This document shows, one piece after another, positions 50,426 to 59,853 of a DNA stretch of 64,000 bases (position 1 is its first letter; each line of letters begins with the position of its first letter). A model generated the notes under the pieces. That model did not search any database. It was not told where the DNA came from and saw only the letters and a program-made list of their open reading frames with translations. The stretch is taken from assembly GCF_016464425.1 (NCBI RefSeq), contig NZ_JADDKQ010000003.1, forward strand, positions 124,001-188,000, given 5' to 3'. This DNA comes from Actinotalea solisilvae (GTDB lineage: Bacteria; Actinomycetota; Actinomycetes; Actinomycetales; Cellulomonadaceae). A program made the translations under genes and the position numbers.

Positions 50426-53400
50426 ATGCGCATCATCGACAACCTCAACGAGTTCCTCGGCGACGACCTTAAGGCATCGATCGAGCCGGGCTCCAAGCTC
50501 CGCATCGCGGCGAGCACCTTCTCGATCTTCGCCTTCGAGGCACTCAAGCGTGAGCTGGAATCGGTCGAGGAGCTGGAGTTTATCTTCACCGCACCCTCCT
50601 TCACGACGACGAAGGCGACCGACAAGCCCGCGCCGGAGAAGCGCCAGTTCTTCATCCCGAACGACAAGAACCGAGATGCCGCCCTCTACGGCACCGAGTT
50701 CGAGATCCGGCTTCGCAACAAGCTGACCCAACGGGCGATCGCCCGGGAGTGCGCGGAGTGGGTGCGGCAGAAGGTCACCTTCCGCTCGAACCGCACCGGC
50801 GCTCCGATGCAGTCGTTCGCAGTGGTTGGTGACACCGCCGCCTACGCGCCGCTCCAGGGCTTCACGACCGCTGACCTCGGCTACGAGCGGGGGCCGGCGG
50901 TGTCGAACATGGTGCACAAGATCGAAGACATGCCGTTCACACAGCAGTACATCCAGCTGTTCGACCAGGTCTGGCGCAACCCGGACCAGGTCGAGGACGT
51001 GACCGAGGCGGTGCGCGAGCACATCGCGAGCGTGTACGCCGAGAACTCGCCCCAGCGGGTGTACTTCCTGATCCTCTACAACCTGTTCAGTGAATTCCTC
51101 GACGACATCAGCGAGGATGTACTGCCCAACGACCTGACCGGCTACCAGGACACCGAAGTCTGGAAAGCGCTCTACAACTTCCAGCGAGATGCCGCCACAG
51201 GCGTGATCAACAAGTTGGAGACCTACAACGGCTGTGTCCTCGCCGACAGTGTCGGCCTCGGGAAGACATTCACTGCACTCGCGGTGATCAAGTACTACGA
51301 GCTGCGCAACAAGACGGTGCTCGTGCTCGCGCCGAAGAAGCTTGCCGACAACTGGACGAACTACAACAGCAACTACACGACGAACATCTTCGCGAAGGAC
51401 CGCTTCAACTACGACGTGCTCGCCCACACGGACCTCTCGCGTAATGGCGGCGAGTCTCTGGGCAAGCGGCTCGACCTGATCAATTGGGGCAACTACGACC
51501 TGGTCGTGATCGACGAGTCGCACAATTTTCGCAACGCCGACTACGTGGAGGAGCGCGAGACCCGCTACCAGCGGCTGATGCGCAAGGTCATTCGCGAGGG
51601 CGTGAAGACTAAGGTGCTGATGCTCTCGGCGACGCCGGTGAACAACCGGTTCAACGACTTGCGCAACCAGCTCGCCCTGGCCTACGAGGGCGACCCCGCG
51701 CGGCTCGCCGCGAAGTTGAACATCAAGACCTCGATCGAGGAGGTGTTCCGTCAGGCACAGCGGATGTTCAACCAGTGGTCCGATCTGCCGCCAGAGGATC
51801 GCACGACCGACGCGATCCTGGCTCGGCTGGACTTCGACTTCTTCGAGCTGCTCGACGCGGTTACCATCGCCCGGTCCCGCAAGCATATCCAGGCGTTCTA
51901 CGACACCTCCGACTTTGGAGCGTTCCCCGAGCGGATGAAGCCGGAGTCGCTGCGGCCGCCGCTCACCGACCTGCTGGACGCTCCCGCATTCACCGAGATC
52001 TTCGAGCAGCTCCAGCTCCTGACCCTGGCGGTCTACACGCCGCTGGCCTACGTGTTCCCGAGCCGCCGCGACAAGTACGAACAGCTCTACGGGGCCGGGT
52101 CGGGCCAGAACTACATGGGTGGGCAGACGGCGAACCTCGGCGCGGCGAGCCGTGAGCAGGGCATCCGCAAGCTCATGACGGTCAACCTCCTCAAGCGGCT
52201 GGAGTCCAGCGTCGAGGCGTTCCGGCTTACCTTGCACCGGCTAGAGGGAACCATTGCCGAGGCGATCGAGGCCCTCGACGACCACGCCGCGAGCATCGCC
52301 GCGATCGTCTCCGCCTTCGCGGACATCGACGCCGAGGACGACGATTTTGAGTTTCCGACGAGCGGCACCGTCGGGAAGAAGGTCCCGATCGACCTGGCCG
52401 ACATCGATGTCGATTCGTGGAACCGCGACCTCGTCAACGACGGCAACGTCATCCAGCAGCTCCTCGCCTCGATCAGCGGCATCACTCCCGAGCACGACTC
52501 GAAGCTGAAGGCGCTGCGCGAGCTGCTCGCGGGCAAGTTCCAGCACCCGCTGAACCCGGGCAACCGCAAGGTGTTGATCTTCTCGGCCTTCGCCGACACC
52601 GCCAAGTACCTGTACGAGAGCCTGGCCCCAGCCATCAAGGAGCACGGCTACGACAGTGCCCTCGTCACCGGCCAAGGCAACCCGCTTACCACCCTCGGCA
52701 AGGGCTACGGCTTCCAGCAGACCCTCACCCTGTTCTCGCCGCGGTCGAAGCAGCGACACCTCGTGATGCCGAAGGAGTCGTCCGAGATCGACGTGCTAAT
52801 CGGCACGGACTGCATCAGCGAGGGCCAGAACCTCCAGGACTGCGACTTCCTGGTCAACTACGACATCCACTGGAACCCGGTGCGGATCATCCAACGCTTC
52901 GGCCGCATTGACCGCATCGGATCGACCAACGAGCGAATCCAGCTCGTCAACTTCTGGCCCGACATCTCCCTCGACGAGTACATCAACCTCAAGGAGCGCG
53001 TAGAGAACCGCATGGTGATCGCCGACCTCGCGGGGACCGCCGATGACAACGTGCTTACGCCTGAGGCCAGCGACGCCGCCTTCCGCAAGGAGCAGCTCCG
53101 CAAGCTCCAGGAAGAGGTAATCGAACTCGAGGACGTCCGCACCGGCGTCTCGATCACCGACCTGGGCCTGAACGACTTCCGCATGGACCTGCTCGGCTAC
53201 ATCAAGGAGTACGGCGCCCTGGCCGGCACCCCGAAAGGCCTGCACGCAGTCATTCCCGCCGACCATTACAAGGGCCTCAAGCCCGGCGCGCTGTTTGTCC
53301 TGCGCAACATCAACGCCGACGAGCACCTCAACCGCGGAAACCGCCTGCATCCGCACTACCTTGTCTACCTAGACAACAGCGGCGAGGTGATCGCCGACCA

Positions 53401-53698
53401 CACCGCGGTCAAGCGCCTACTCGACCTCATCCGCGCAGGATGCCGCACCCGCGACGAACCCGCCTGGGAGGTGTGCCGTGTCTTCAACGCCGCCACCCGC
53501 GACGGGGCCGACATGGACCAGTACAGCCACCTGCTCACCAAGGCGATCCGCTCCATGATCGATGTCACCGAGGAGCGCGATGTCGACAGCCTCTTCAGCC
53601 CCGGCCGTACCACCGCCCTCGTGCAGACCATCGCCGGGCTCGACGACTTCGAGCTGATCGCCTTCCTAGCGATCGTCGAGGAGCCGCTGGATGACTGA
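50426..53698 (+). CDS. SNF2-type DEAD/DEAH helicase with PLD-like N-terminus
   Basis: 1090 residues. The N-terminal 170 residues resemble a phospholipase-D-like domain (LRIAASTFSIFAFEALKREL) without a clear HKD motif. The SNF2/SF2 helicase has Q-motif-like NFQRDA, Walker A DSVGLGKTFTA (about residue 279), DESH at 363-366, LSATPVNN near 401, and C-terminal motifs DVLIGTDCISEGQNLQ and QRFGRIDRIGS near 795-832. It translocates on double-stranded DNA. It overlaps the DUF4391 gene by 8 bases and heads a four-gene operon with type III Mod and Res genes. Such helicases occur next to DUF4391 and Mod/Res genes in other genomes; their exact role is not established. Confidence 0.88.
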   Translation: MRIIDNLNEFLGDDLKASIEPGSKLRIAASTFSIFAFEALKRELESVEELEFIFTAPSFTTTKATDKPAPEKRQFFIPNDKNRDAALYGTEFEIRLRNKLTQRAIARECAEWVRQKVTFRSNRTGAPMQSFAVVGDTAAYAPLQGFTTADLGYERGPAVSNMVHKIEDMPFTQQYIQLFDQVWRNPDQVEDVTEAVREHIASVYAENSPQRVYFLILYNLFSEFLDDISEDVLPNDLTGYQDTEVWKALYNFQRDAATGVINKLETYNGCVLADSVGLGKTFTALAVIKYYELRNKTVLVLAPKKLADNWTNYNSNYTTNIFAKDRFNYDVLAHTDLSRNGGESLGKRLDLINWGNYDLVVIDESHNFRNADYVEERETRYQRLMRKVIREGVKTKVLMLSATPVNNRFNDLRNQLALAYEGDPARLAAKLNIKTSIEEVFRQAQRMFNQWSDLPPEDRTTDAILARLDFDFFELLDAVTIARSRKHIQAFYDTSDFGAFPERMKPESLRPPLTDLLDAPAFTEIFEQLQLLTLAVYTPLAYVFPSRRDKYEQLYGAGSGQNYMGGQTANLGAASREQGIRKLMTVNLLKRLESSVEAFRLTLHRLEGTIAEAIEALDDHAASIAAIVSAFADIDAEDDDFEFPTSGTVGKKVPIDLADIDVDSWNRDLVNDGNVIQQLLASISGITPEHDSKLKALRELLAGKFQHPLNPGNRKVLIFSAFADTAKYLYESLAPAIKEHGYDSALVTGQGNPLTTLGKGYGFQQTLTLFSPRSKQRHLVMPKESSEIDVLIGTDCISEGQNLQDCDFLVNYDIHWNPVRIIQRFGRIDRIGSTNERIQLVNFWPDISLDEYINLKERVENRMVIADLAGTADDNVLTPEASDAAFRKEQLRKLQEEVIELEDVRTGVSITDLGLNDFRMDLLGYIKEYGALAGTPKGLHAVIPADHYKGLKPGALFVLRNINADEHLNRGNRLHPHYLVYLDNSGEVIADHTAVKRLLDLIRAGCRTRDEPAWEVCRVFNAATRDGADMDQYSHLLTKAIRSMIDVTEERDVDSLFSPGRTTALVQTIAGLDDFELIAFLAIVEEPLDD

Positions 53699-54371
53699 GC
53701 CCGTTCTGTTCCGCTGGCCGCCGAACGCCGCGTTCGGCCGCACTGTGCCGAAGACGAAGTTCTATGAGCACGGCAACGTGCGCACCGCGCTGCGGGAGAA
53801 GTTCGTCGACGGCATCCAGCGCGTCATCTGGGCCTACAAGCTCGCAGATGACACCCTCCGCCTGCGCGGCACGCCCGCTGTACCGGAGATTCAGGTCTTC
53901 ACCGTTGAGACCAAGGGCGCGGATGTCTCCGACGACGTGCTCACCGCCATCGACAAGACGGTGCACTTCCCGATCATCTTCGAGGTCGCCAGCTGCGACC
54001 GGGTGCGCACCGTCGCAGCCCAGAAGGCGCTGTCCGGCAAGACCCCGACGATCGGCGCGTACCTCTCGAGCGACTGGCAGCCCGCTGATGGCCCGCGCCG
54101 GCCGCTGCCGACAGCTCTCGACCTGCCCGGCCTCTACGAGGCGATCCTCAGCGCCTTGCTCCCAGTGGACACGCGCGCCGGGGAGACAGTGTCAGAAGCG
54201 ACCGACAGACTGGACCGAGCCCGAAAGCTCCAGCGCGAGATCGGCGCACTGGAGAAGAAGTTGCGCACCGAACCACAACTCAACCGCAAGGTTGCACTCC
54301 GCAGGCAGATCATTGAGCGCACCGCAGCGCTCACCGAGCTGACCGACCCCGTACCGAGCAACAAGGAATGA
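53691..54371 (+). CDS. DUF4391 domain protein
   Basis: 226 residues. It opens with RWPPNAAFGRTVPKTKFYEH, then VDGIQRVIWAYKLADDTLRL, VFTVETKGADVSDDVLTAID and FEVASCDRVRTVAA, which are DUF4391 blocks. A C-terminal coiled coil follows (RARKLQREIGALEKKLRTEP). No catalytic site is obvious. Its start lies inside the helicase gene and its stop overlaps the methyltransferase start (ATGA), showing tight coupling. It probably bridges the helicase and the restriction-modification enzyme; this is inference. Confidence 0.85.
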   Translation: MTEPVLFRWPPNAAFGRTVPKTKFYEHGNVRTALREKFVDGIQRVIWAYKLADDTLRLRGTPAVPEIQVFTVETKGADVSDDVLTAIDKTVHFPIIFEVASCDRVRTVAAQKALSGKTPTIGAYLSSDWQPADGPRRPLPTALDLPGLYEAILSALLPVDTRAGETVSEATDRLDRARKLQREIGALEKKLRTEPQLNRKVALRRQIIERTAALTELTDPVPSNKE

Positions 54372-56245
54372 CCGTGGACAAGCTCAAGATGCACTCGCCG
54401 GACCTGACCCAGCGCAACATCGACGCCATCGCGGAGTTGTTTCCCACGGCCATCACCGAGAGCGTCGATGGCGACGGCAACCCCACCCGTGCCGTCGACT
54501 TCGACGCGCTCCGCCAGGAACTCTCCGACCACATCGTTGAGGGACCACACGAGCGCTATCAGCTCGATTGGCCTGGCAAGCGCGCCGCGGCCTCCGCGGC
54601 CAACGCCCCCATCGCCAAGACGCTCCGCCCGGTGCGCGAGGAGTCGGTCGACTTCGACACGACGAAGAACCTGTTCATAGAGGGCGACAACCTCGACGCG
54701 CTCAAGCTCCTCCAGGAATCGTACCTCGGCAAGGTCAAGCTGATCTACATCGACCCGCCATACAACACAGGCGGGGACTTTATTTACGACGACGACTTCA
54801 GCGAGAAAACCAACGACTATCTCGAGAAGTCCGGCCAGACTGGCGCAGGCGGTCAAAGGCTCGTAGCTAACACAGAAGCGAATGGTCGCTTCCACTCCGA
54901 CTGGCTCTCGATGATGTACCCGCGTCTCAAGCTGGCACGCAACTTGCTAAAGGACGACGGAGTCATCTTTATCTCCATCGACGACCACGAGGTCGACAAC
55001 CTGCGCAAGCTGTGTGACGAGGTTTTCGGCGCGCCAAACTTCATCGCGCAGGTCATCTGGCAAAAGGTGTACGCGCCCAAGAACTCGGCGTTGTGGTTCT
55101 CCGAGGATCACGACTATGTCCTCTGCTACGCCCGGAACAAGCTGCGCTGGCAGCCGCGGCCGCTACCTCGGACTGAGGCGATGGAAGCACGGTACAAAAA
55201 CCTCGACAATGACCCTCGAGGGCCTTGGAAGGCCGAGAATATGACCGCTCGGAATCCATACGACGCTGGCGTTTACCCGGTAAGAACGCCTTCAGGCAGG
55301 TTGATCCCTGGACCTCCGCGAGGGACATACTGGCGGATATCAGAGGCAAAGTTCCGCGAGTTGGATGCCGACAACCGCATCTGGTGGGGCACCGACGGAA
55401 ATAACAGTCCAGCGGTCAAGCGGTTTCTGTCGGAGGTTGCAGATGGACGCACCCCCCAGACTCTCTGGACCTACCAGGAGGTCGGCCACACCCAGGATGC
55501 GAAGAAGACCCTGCTCAAGTACGTCCCCTTCGAGCACACCGAGAACGTCCTCAACTCGGTGAAGCCTGTCGAGTTGATCCAGCGAATCCTTCAACTGGCC
55601 GGTAGACCACATGACGGGGACATCGTCCTCGACTTCTTCAGCGGCAGTGGGACGACGGCGCACGCTGTGCTAAAGCAAAATGCCGAGGACGGCGGCAACC
55701 GCCGCTTCATCGCAGTGCAGATCGACGAACCGCTCGCAACCCCAGAACCAACGTTCCGCTCGATTCTTGGGATGAGCCTCGCCCGGTTGCGCAACGTGAG
55801 CACCGAGATCCGTCGCACGCTCGGCGGCAAGGAGCAGGACCTCGGCTACAGACTGACAAGGATCGACTCGTCGAACCTCGCGGATGTCCGGCGCACGGCG
55901 GAGAAGACCTCGCAGGACCTCCTCGCGGACCTCGCGCCCAGCGTGAAGCCGGACCGCACGGACGAAGACCTGCTCTTCCAAGTATTGCTCGACTGGGGAC
56001 TCGATCTCACCGAGCCGATCGCGGCCGAAGACGTTGGCGGCACGCGCGTACTGTCGGTCGCTGACGATGCGTTGATCGCCTGCTTCGCCGACGAGATCAC
56101 CGACGCTGTTGTACAAGCAATCGCCTCTCGACGTCCGTTGCGCGCAGTCTTTCTGGACGTCGGCTTTGCAGATGACGCCGCTCGCATCAACGCCGAGCAG
56201 GTCTTCCTCGAGATGTCACCCGTCACAGAGGTAAGGGCGATCTGA
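54368..56245 (+). CDS. mod: Type III-like site-specific DNA methyltransferase (Mod)
   Basis: 625 residues. Beta-class N6-adenine/N4-cytosine methyltransferase order: catalytic DPPY at 129-132 (YIDPPYNTGG) precedes the SAM-binding FFSGSGTTAH near 423. HSDWLSMMYPRLKLARNLL and IFISIDDHEVDNLRKL are typical of type III Mod proteins. The target-recognition region lies between about 250 and 380. A C-terminal region of about 160 residues follows SAM motif I. The ATG overlaps the DUF4391 stop. It methylates the host site and specifies recognition for Res, encoded 5 bases downstream. Confidence 0.92.
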   Translation: MTVDKLKMHSPDLTQRNIDAIAELFPTAITESVDGDGNPTRAVDFDALRQELSDHIVEGPHERYQLDWPGKRAAASAANAPIAKTLRPVREESVDFDTTKNLFIEGDNLDALKLLQESYLGKVKLIYIDPPYNTGGDFIYDDDFSEKTNDYLEKSGQTGAGGQRLVANTEANGRFHSDWLSMMYPRLKLARNLLKDDGVIFISIDDHEVDNLRKLCDEVFGAPNFIAQVIWQKVYAPKNSALWFSEDHDYVLCYARNKLRWQPRPLPRTEAMEARYKNLDNDPRGPWKAENMTARNPYDAGVYPVRTPSGRLIPGPPRGTYWRISEAKFRELDADNRIWWGTDGNNSPAVKRFLSEVADGRTPQTLWTYQEVGHTQDAKKTLLKYVPFEHTENVLNSVKPVELIQRILQLAGRPHDGDIVLDFFSGSGTTAHAVLKQNAEDGGNRRFIAVQIDEPLATPEPTFRSILGMSLARLRNVSTEIRRTLGGKEQDLGYRLTRIDSSNLADVRRTAEKTSQDLLADLAPSVKPDRTDEDLLFQVLLDWGLDLTEPIAAEDVGGTRVLSVADDALIACFADEITDAVVQAIASRRPLRAVFLDVGFADDAARINAEQVFLEMSPVTEVRAI

Positions 56246-56250
56246 ACCCG

Positions 56251-59200
56251 ATGAAGCTCCAGTTCAAGATCCAGCAGTACCAGACCGACGCCGTCAGTGC
56301 CGTGGTCAACGTGTTCACCGGCCAGCCGTACGCCGACGGGGTGAAGTACCGCATCGACCCTGGCAAGGACGCCGCGCCTACGTTGCTCGACGATGCGGGT
56401 CTGCGCAATGCGGAGATCGCGCTGACTCCGCCGCAGCTTCTGGAGAACGTGCACGCCGTCCAGCGGGAGGGAGGACTGCCGCTCTCGAAGGACCTCAGGG
56501 ACCCGATGAGGAAGTCCGCGGCCGCGATCAATCTCGACGTCGAGATGGAGACCGGGACCGGAAAGACCTACGTGTACACAAAGACCATCATGGAGCTGCA
56601 CAAGCGGTACGGCTGGTCGAAGTACATCGTGGTGGTGCCCTCGATCGCGATCCGCGAAGGCGTGAAAAAGTCGTTCGACATCACCTCCGAGCACTTCCAA
56701 CAGTTCTACGGCACCAAGCCCCGCACGTTCGTCTACAACTCCTCGCGGCTGCACGAGTTGGAGCGGTTCTCGTCCGACTCCGGCGTGCAGGTGATGATCA
56801 TCAACATCCAGGCGTTCAACGCCACCGGCAAGGACGCCCGGCGCATCTACGAGGAGCTCGACGACTTCCAGTCCCGCAAGCCGATCGACGTAATCGCCGG
56901 GAACCGGCCGATCCTGATCATCGACGAGCCGCAGAAGATCGAGGGCGACGCGAAGAAGCCGTCGAAGTCGCTGGAGGCGCTCGGGCTGTTCAACGCGCTA
57001 TTCGCGCTCCGCTACTCGGCCACGCACAGGATCGAGCGCACCAAGGTGCACCGCCTGGACGCGATCGACGCCTACAACCAGAAGCTCGTGAAGAAGATCG
57101 CGGTGCGCGGCATCACCGTGAAGCACCTGGCCGGCAGCACCGCATACCTGTACGTGGACGGGCTGGAGGTCGGCAAGGGCGCGGACTTCCCGAAGGCGCG
57201 CGTCGAGCTGGAGGTGCAGACCGCCCAGGGCATCAAGCGGCAGGTGAAGCGGCTGAGCCAGGGCATGAACCTTCACACCGTCTCCGGCGGAATCGAGGCG
57301 TACAAGGGCCTGTTCATCCGGGACGTCGACGCCAACCGCGACATCGTCGAGCTGAGCAACGGCGACATCATCGGTGCAGGCGAGGTCACGCAGGACGTCA
57401 CCGACGATGCGAAGCGGCGCATCCAGATTCGCGAGGTCATCCGCGCTCACCTCGACAAAGAGCGCGAGCTGTTCGCGCAGGGAATCAAGACGCTTTCGCT
57501 GTTCTTTATCGACGAGGTGGCAAAGTACCGCGACTACGAGCGCGAGGACGACCTCGGCGAGTACGCCCGCGTGTTCGAGGAAGAGTACGAGGCGGTGCTG
57601 AACGACTACCTCGGCCAATTCGACTTCGATGGGGCCGCCGAGCGCTACCGCGCGTACGTCGGGGCGATCGACGTGCGGCGTACCCATGAGGGCTACTTCT
57701 CCATCGACAAGAAGACCGGCCGCTCCATCGACGGCTCCGTGAAGAGGACCGGCGAGACCGCTGGCCAGTCCGACGATGTCGACGCGTACGACCTGATCCT
57801 GAAGGACAAGGAGCGGCTGCTGTCGTTTGAGGAGCCGGTGCGGTTCATCTGGTCACACTCGGCGCTGCGCGAGGGCTGGGACAACCCAAACGTCTTCGTG
57901 ATGGGCATGCTCAAGAAGAGCGACAACACCACGACCCGGCGCCAGGAGATCGGCCGCGGCCTGCGCCTGTCGGTCGACCAGCACGGCGAGCGGATGGACA
58001 ACCCCGTCACCGTGCACGACATCAACGAGCTGACCGTCGTGACCGACGAGTCGTACACCGACTTCGTCACCGCGCTCCAGAAGGAGATCGTCGAGTCGCT
58101 GTCGGCCAGGCCGCGCAAGGCGAGCGTCGACTACTTCACCGGCAAGCACATCAAGCTCGCTGGCGGCTCGACGGCCGTGCTGGAGAAGGCCGTCGCGAAC
58201 GCCTTGTACAACTACCTCATCAAGAACGACTACGTCGATGATGACGGGCTGGTCGCCGATGCGTACAAGGAGGCGAAGGCGTCCGGGATGCTCGCCGCGC
58301 CGACCGCCGAGGCGCTGAAGCCGATCATCGACTTCGTGTGGCCCCTGGTGGACGCGCTCTACCTCGACGTGCCCAGGCCGACCGATGGGCGCAAGCCGAA
58401 GAAGATCCCGCTGAACGAGGCCAACTTCAAGAAGCGCGAGTTCCAGGAGCTGTGGGGTCGCATCAACCACAAGGCCGTCTATCGGGTCGAGTTCGAATCT
58501 GCCGAGCTGGTCAATAACTGCGTCAGGATGCTGGACAAGACCCTCAACGTGACCGTCACGCAGTACCTCGTCGAGAGCGGCAAGCAGGTCGTTGGCTTGG
58601 AGGTCGAGCAGCTCGAGGCGGGCACCGGCTTCAAGGTCTCCAAGACGAAGGTCGAGCACTCGGCCGTGTCGGCGGGCTCGACCGTCGAGTACGACCTGCT
58701 CGGCGAGATCGCGGAGAAGACGCAGCTCACCAGGCGCACCTGCGCGGCGATCCTCACCGGGATCAACCCGGGCACGTTTGCGAAGTTCAAGCAGAACCCC
58801 GAGCAGTTCATCACCGAGGCCGCCCGGCTCATCAACGAGCAGAAGGCCACCGTCATCATCGAGCACCTCACCTACGACCCGCTCGACGGCCGCTACGATT
58901 CCTCGATCTTCACCGAGAGCCAGACCGCCCAAGACCTGACCAGGGCAGGCGACAAGCTGAAGAAGAGCGTCTACGAATACGTCGTCACAGACTCGAAGAT
59001 CGAGCGGTCGTTCGTCGAGGAGCTCGACGTCAGCGACGAGGTCGTCGTCTACTCGAAGCTGCCCCGCGGGTTCTTCATCCCGACCCCGGTCGGTGACTAC
59101 AACCCCGACTGGGCCATCGCCTTCCGCGACGACACTACGAAGATCAAGCACGTCTACTTTGTCGCCGAGACCAAGGGCTCCATGTCAACGCTGCAGCTCA

Positions 59201-59334
59201 AGGGCATCGAAGACGCCAAGATCGAGTGCGCCCGCAAGTTCTTCGCCGCGCTCAACGGCAAGGCCCAGCACGATGGCGTGAAGTACGACGTCGTCGACAG
59301 TTTCGACTCGCTGCTCCAGTTGATTGGGGCGTGA
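56251..59334 (+). CDS. res: Type III-like restriction endonuclease subunit (Res), DEAD/DEAH helicase
   Basis: 1027 residues. The helicase has Walker A ETGTGKTYVYTKT (about 101-106), VVVPSIAIREG, the type III-specific IIDEPQ box near 226, LRYSATH, and FIWSHSALREGWDNPNVFVM, then RQEIGRGLRL. The C-terminal endonuclease carries YNPDWAIAF (Asp953) and YFVAETKG (Glu973-x-Lys975), a complete PD-ExK site. It is therefore predicted active and translocates along DNA before cutting between two Mod-bound sites. It is the fourth gene of the SNF2-DUF4391-Mod-Res operon. Confidence 0.92.
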   Translation: MKLQFKIQQYQTDAVSAVVNVFTGQPYADGVKYRIDPGKDAAPTLLDDAGLRNAEIALTPPQLLENVHAVQREGGLPLSKDLRDPMRKSAAAINLDVEMETGTGKTYVYTKTIMELHKRYGWSKYIVVVPSIAIREGVKKSFDITSEHFQQFYGTKPRTFVYNSSRLHELERFSSDSGVQVMIINIQAFNATGKDARRIYEELDDFQSRKPIDVIAGNRPILIIDEPQKIEGDAKKPSKSLEALGLFNALFALRYSATHRIERTKVHRLDAIDAYNQKLVKKIAVRGITVKHLAGSTAYLYVDGLEVGKGADFPKARVELEVQTAQGIKRQVKRLSQGMNLHTVSGGIEAYKGLFIRDVDANRDIVELSNGDIIGAGEVTQDVTDDAKRRIQIREVIRAHLDKERELFAQGIKTLSLFFIDEVAKYRDYEREDDLGEYARVFEEEYEAVLNDYLGQFDFDGAAERYRAYVGAIDVRRTHEGYFSIDKKTGRSIDGSVKRTGETAGQSDDVDAYDLILKDKERLLSFEEPVRFIWSHSALREGWDNPNVFVMGMLKKSDNTTTRRQEIGRGLRLSVDQHGERMDNPVTVHDINELTVVTDESYTDFVTALQKEIVESLSARPRKASVDYFTGKHIKLAGGSTAVLEKAVANALYNYLIKNDYVDDDGLVADAYKEAKASGMLAAPTAEALKPIIDFVWPLVDALYLDVPRPTDGRKPKKIPLNEANFKKREFQELWGRINHKAVYRVEFESAELVNNCVRMLDKTLNVTVTQYLVESGKQVVGLEVEQLEAGTGFKVSKTKVEHSAVSAGSTVEYDLLGEIAEKTQLTRRTCAAILTGINPGTFAKFKQNPEQFITEAARLINEQKATVIIEHLTYDPLDGRYDSSIFTESQTAQDLTRAGDKLKKSVYEYVVTDSKIERSFVEELDVSDEVVVYSKLPRGFFIPTPVGDYNPDWAIAFRDDTTKIKHVYFVAETKGSMSTLQLKGIEDAKIECARKFFAALNGKAQHDGVKYDVVDSFDSLLQLIGA

Positions 59335-59853
59335 GGCTACTCGCCGCCATACAGTCCGTCGCGATTTGAGCGGTGGTATCACCAAACGATATTTGCCCCT
59401 CCCGGCCACCACCCGACACCGCGAGAGGGACCAAACCGGGATGGGGACACCCCGGCGCGGATAGGTCTCCGGTGCAAGGCTGGGTAAGTCCGCCGCGCGC
59501 CAGCTCAGTGACACTCCGATTGACGGTGGCGCCGCCGCGCTCCAGGTCGGACGCCGCCCATCGAGCCGGCAAGCTCTTCGGCTTCATGGAGCCCCTGAGC
59601 ACGTCGATCGCAGCGGCGGAGGACGTCAGCTGCAATCGACAGCGCTCGGACGGTGCTAACGGGCGCGTAGCGCCCAGTCACCTCGCTCGGCCGAGCGACA
59701 GCTTCGTGGATCGTCGCCCTCGACCGCGTTCCCGGCTACCGTGACGGGGTGCGTGCGGACGCCCCCGGCGCCTGGGATCCGTCTCGAGAGCCCGCGGGTG
59801 CGCAGCGACGGCAGCGGTCGGCCACCCGCATGACATGACGAGGATGGGCAGCG
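59335..59853. other. 519-base gap between Res and McrB genes, no gene seen
   Basis: No open frame has protein-like content. Base composition is intermediate. It presumably holds the end of the type III operon and the promoter of mcrBC. No strong hairpin or palindrome was found by eye. Confidence 0.5.

Noticed and set aside
50004-50426. Plus-strand frame ending in a TGATG overlap with the SNF2 gene
   Set aside because: The first half is compositionally non-coding, there is no ribosome site or known motif, and the overlap may be chance.
50279-52237. 652-codon minus-strand frame across the SNF2 gene
   Set aside because: It is antisense to a gene with full helicase motifs, and its composition is typical of a shadow frame.
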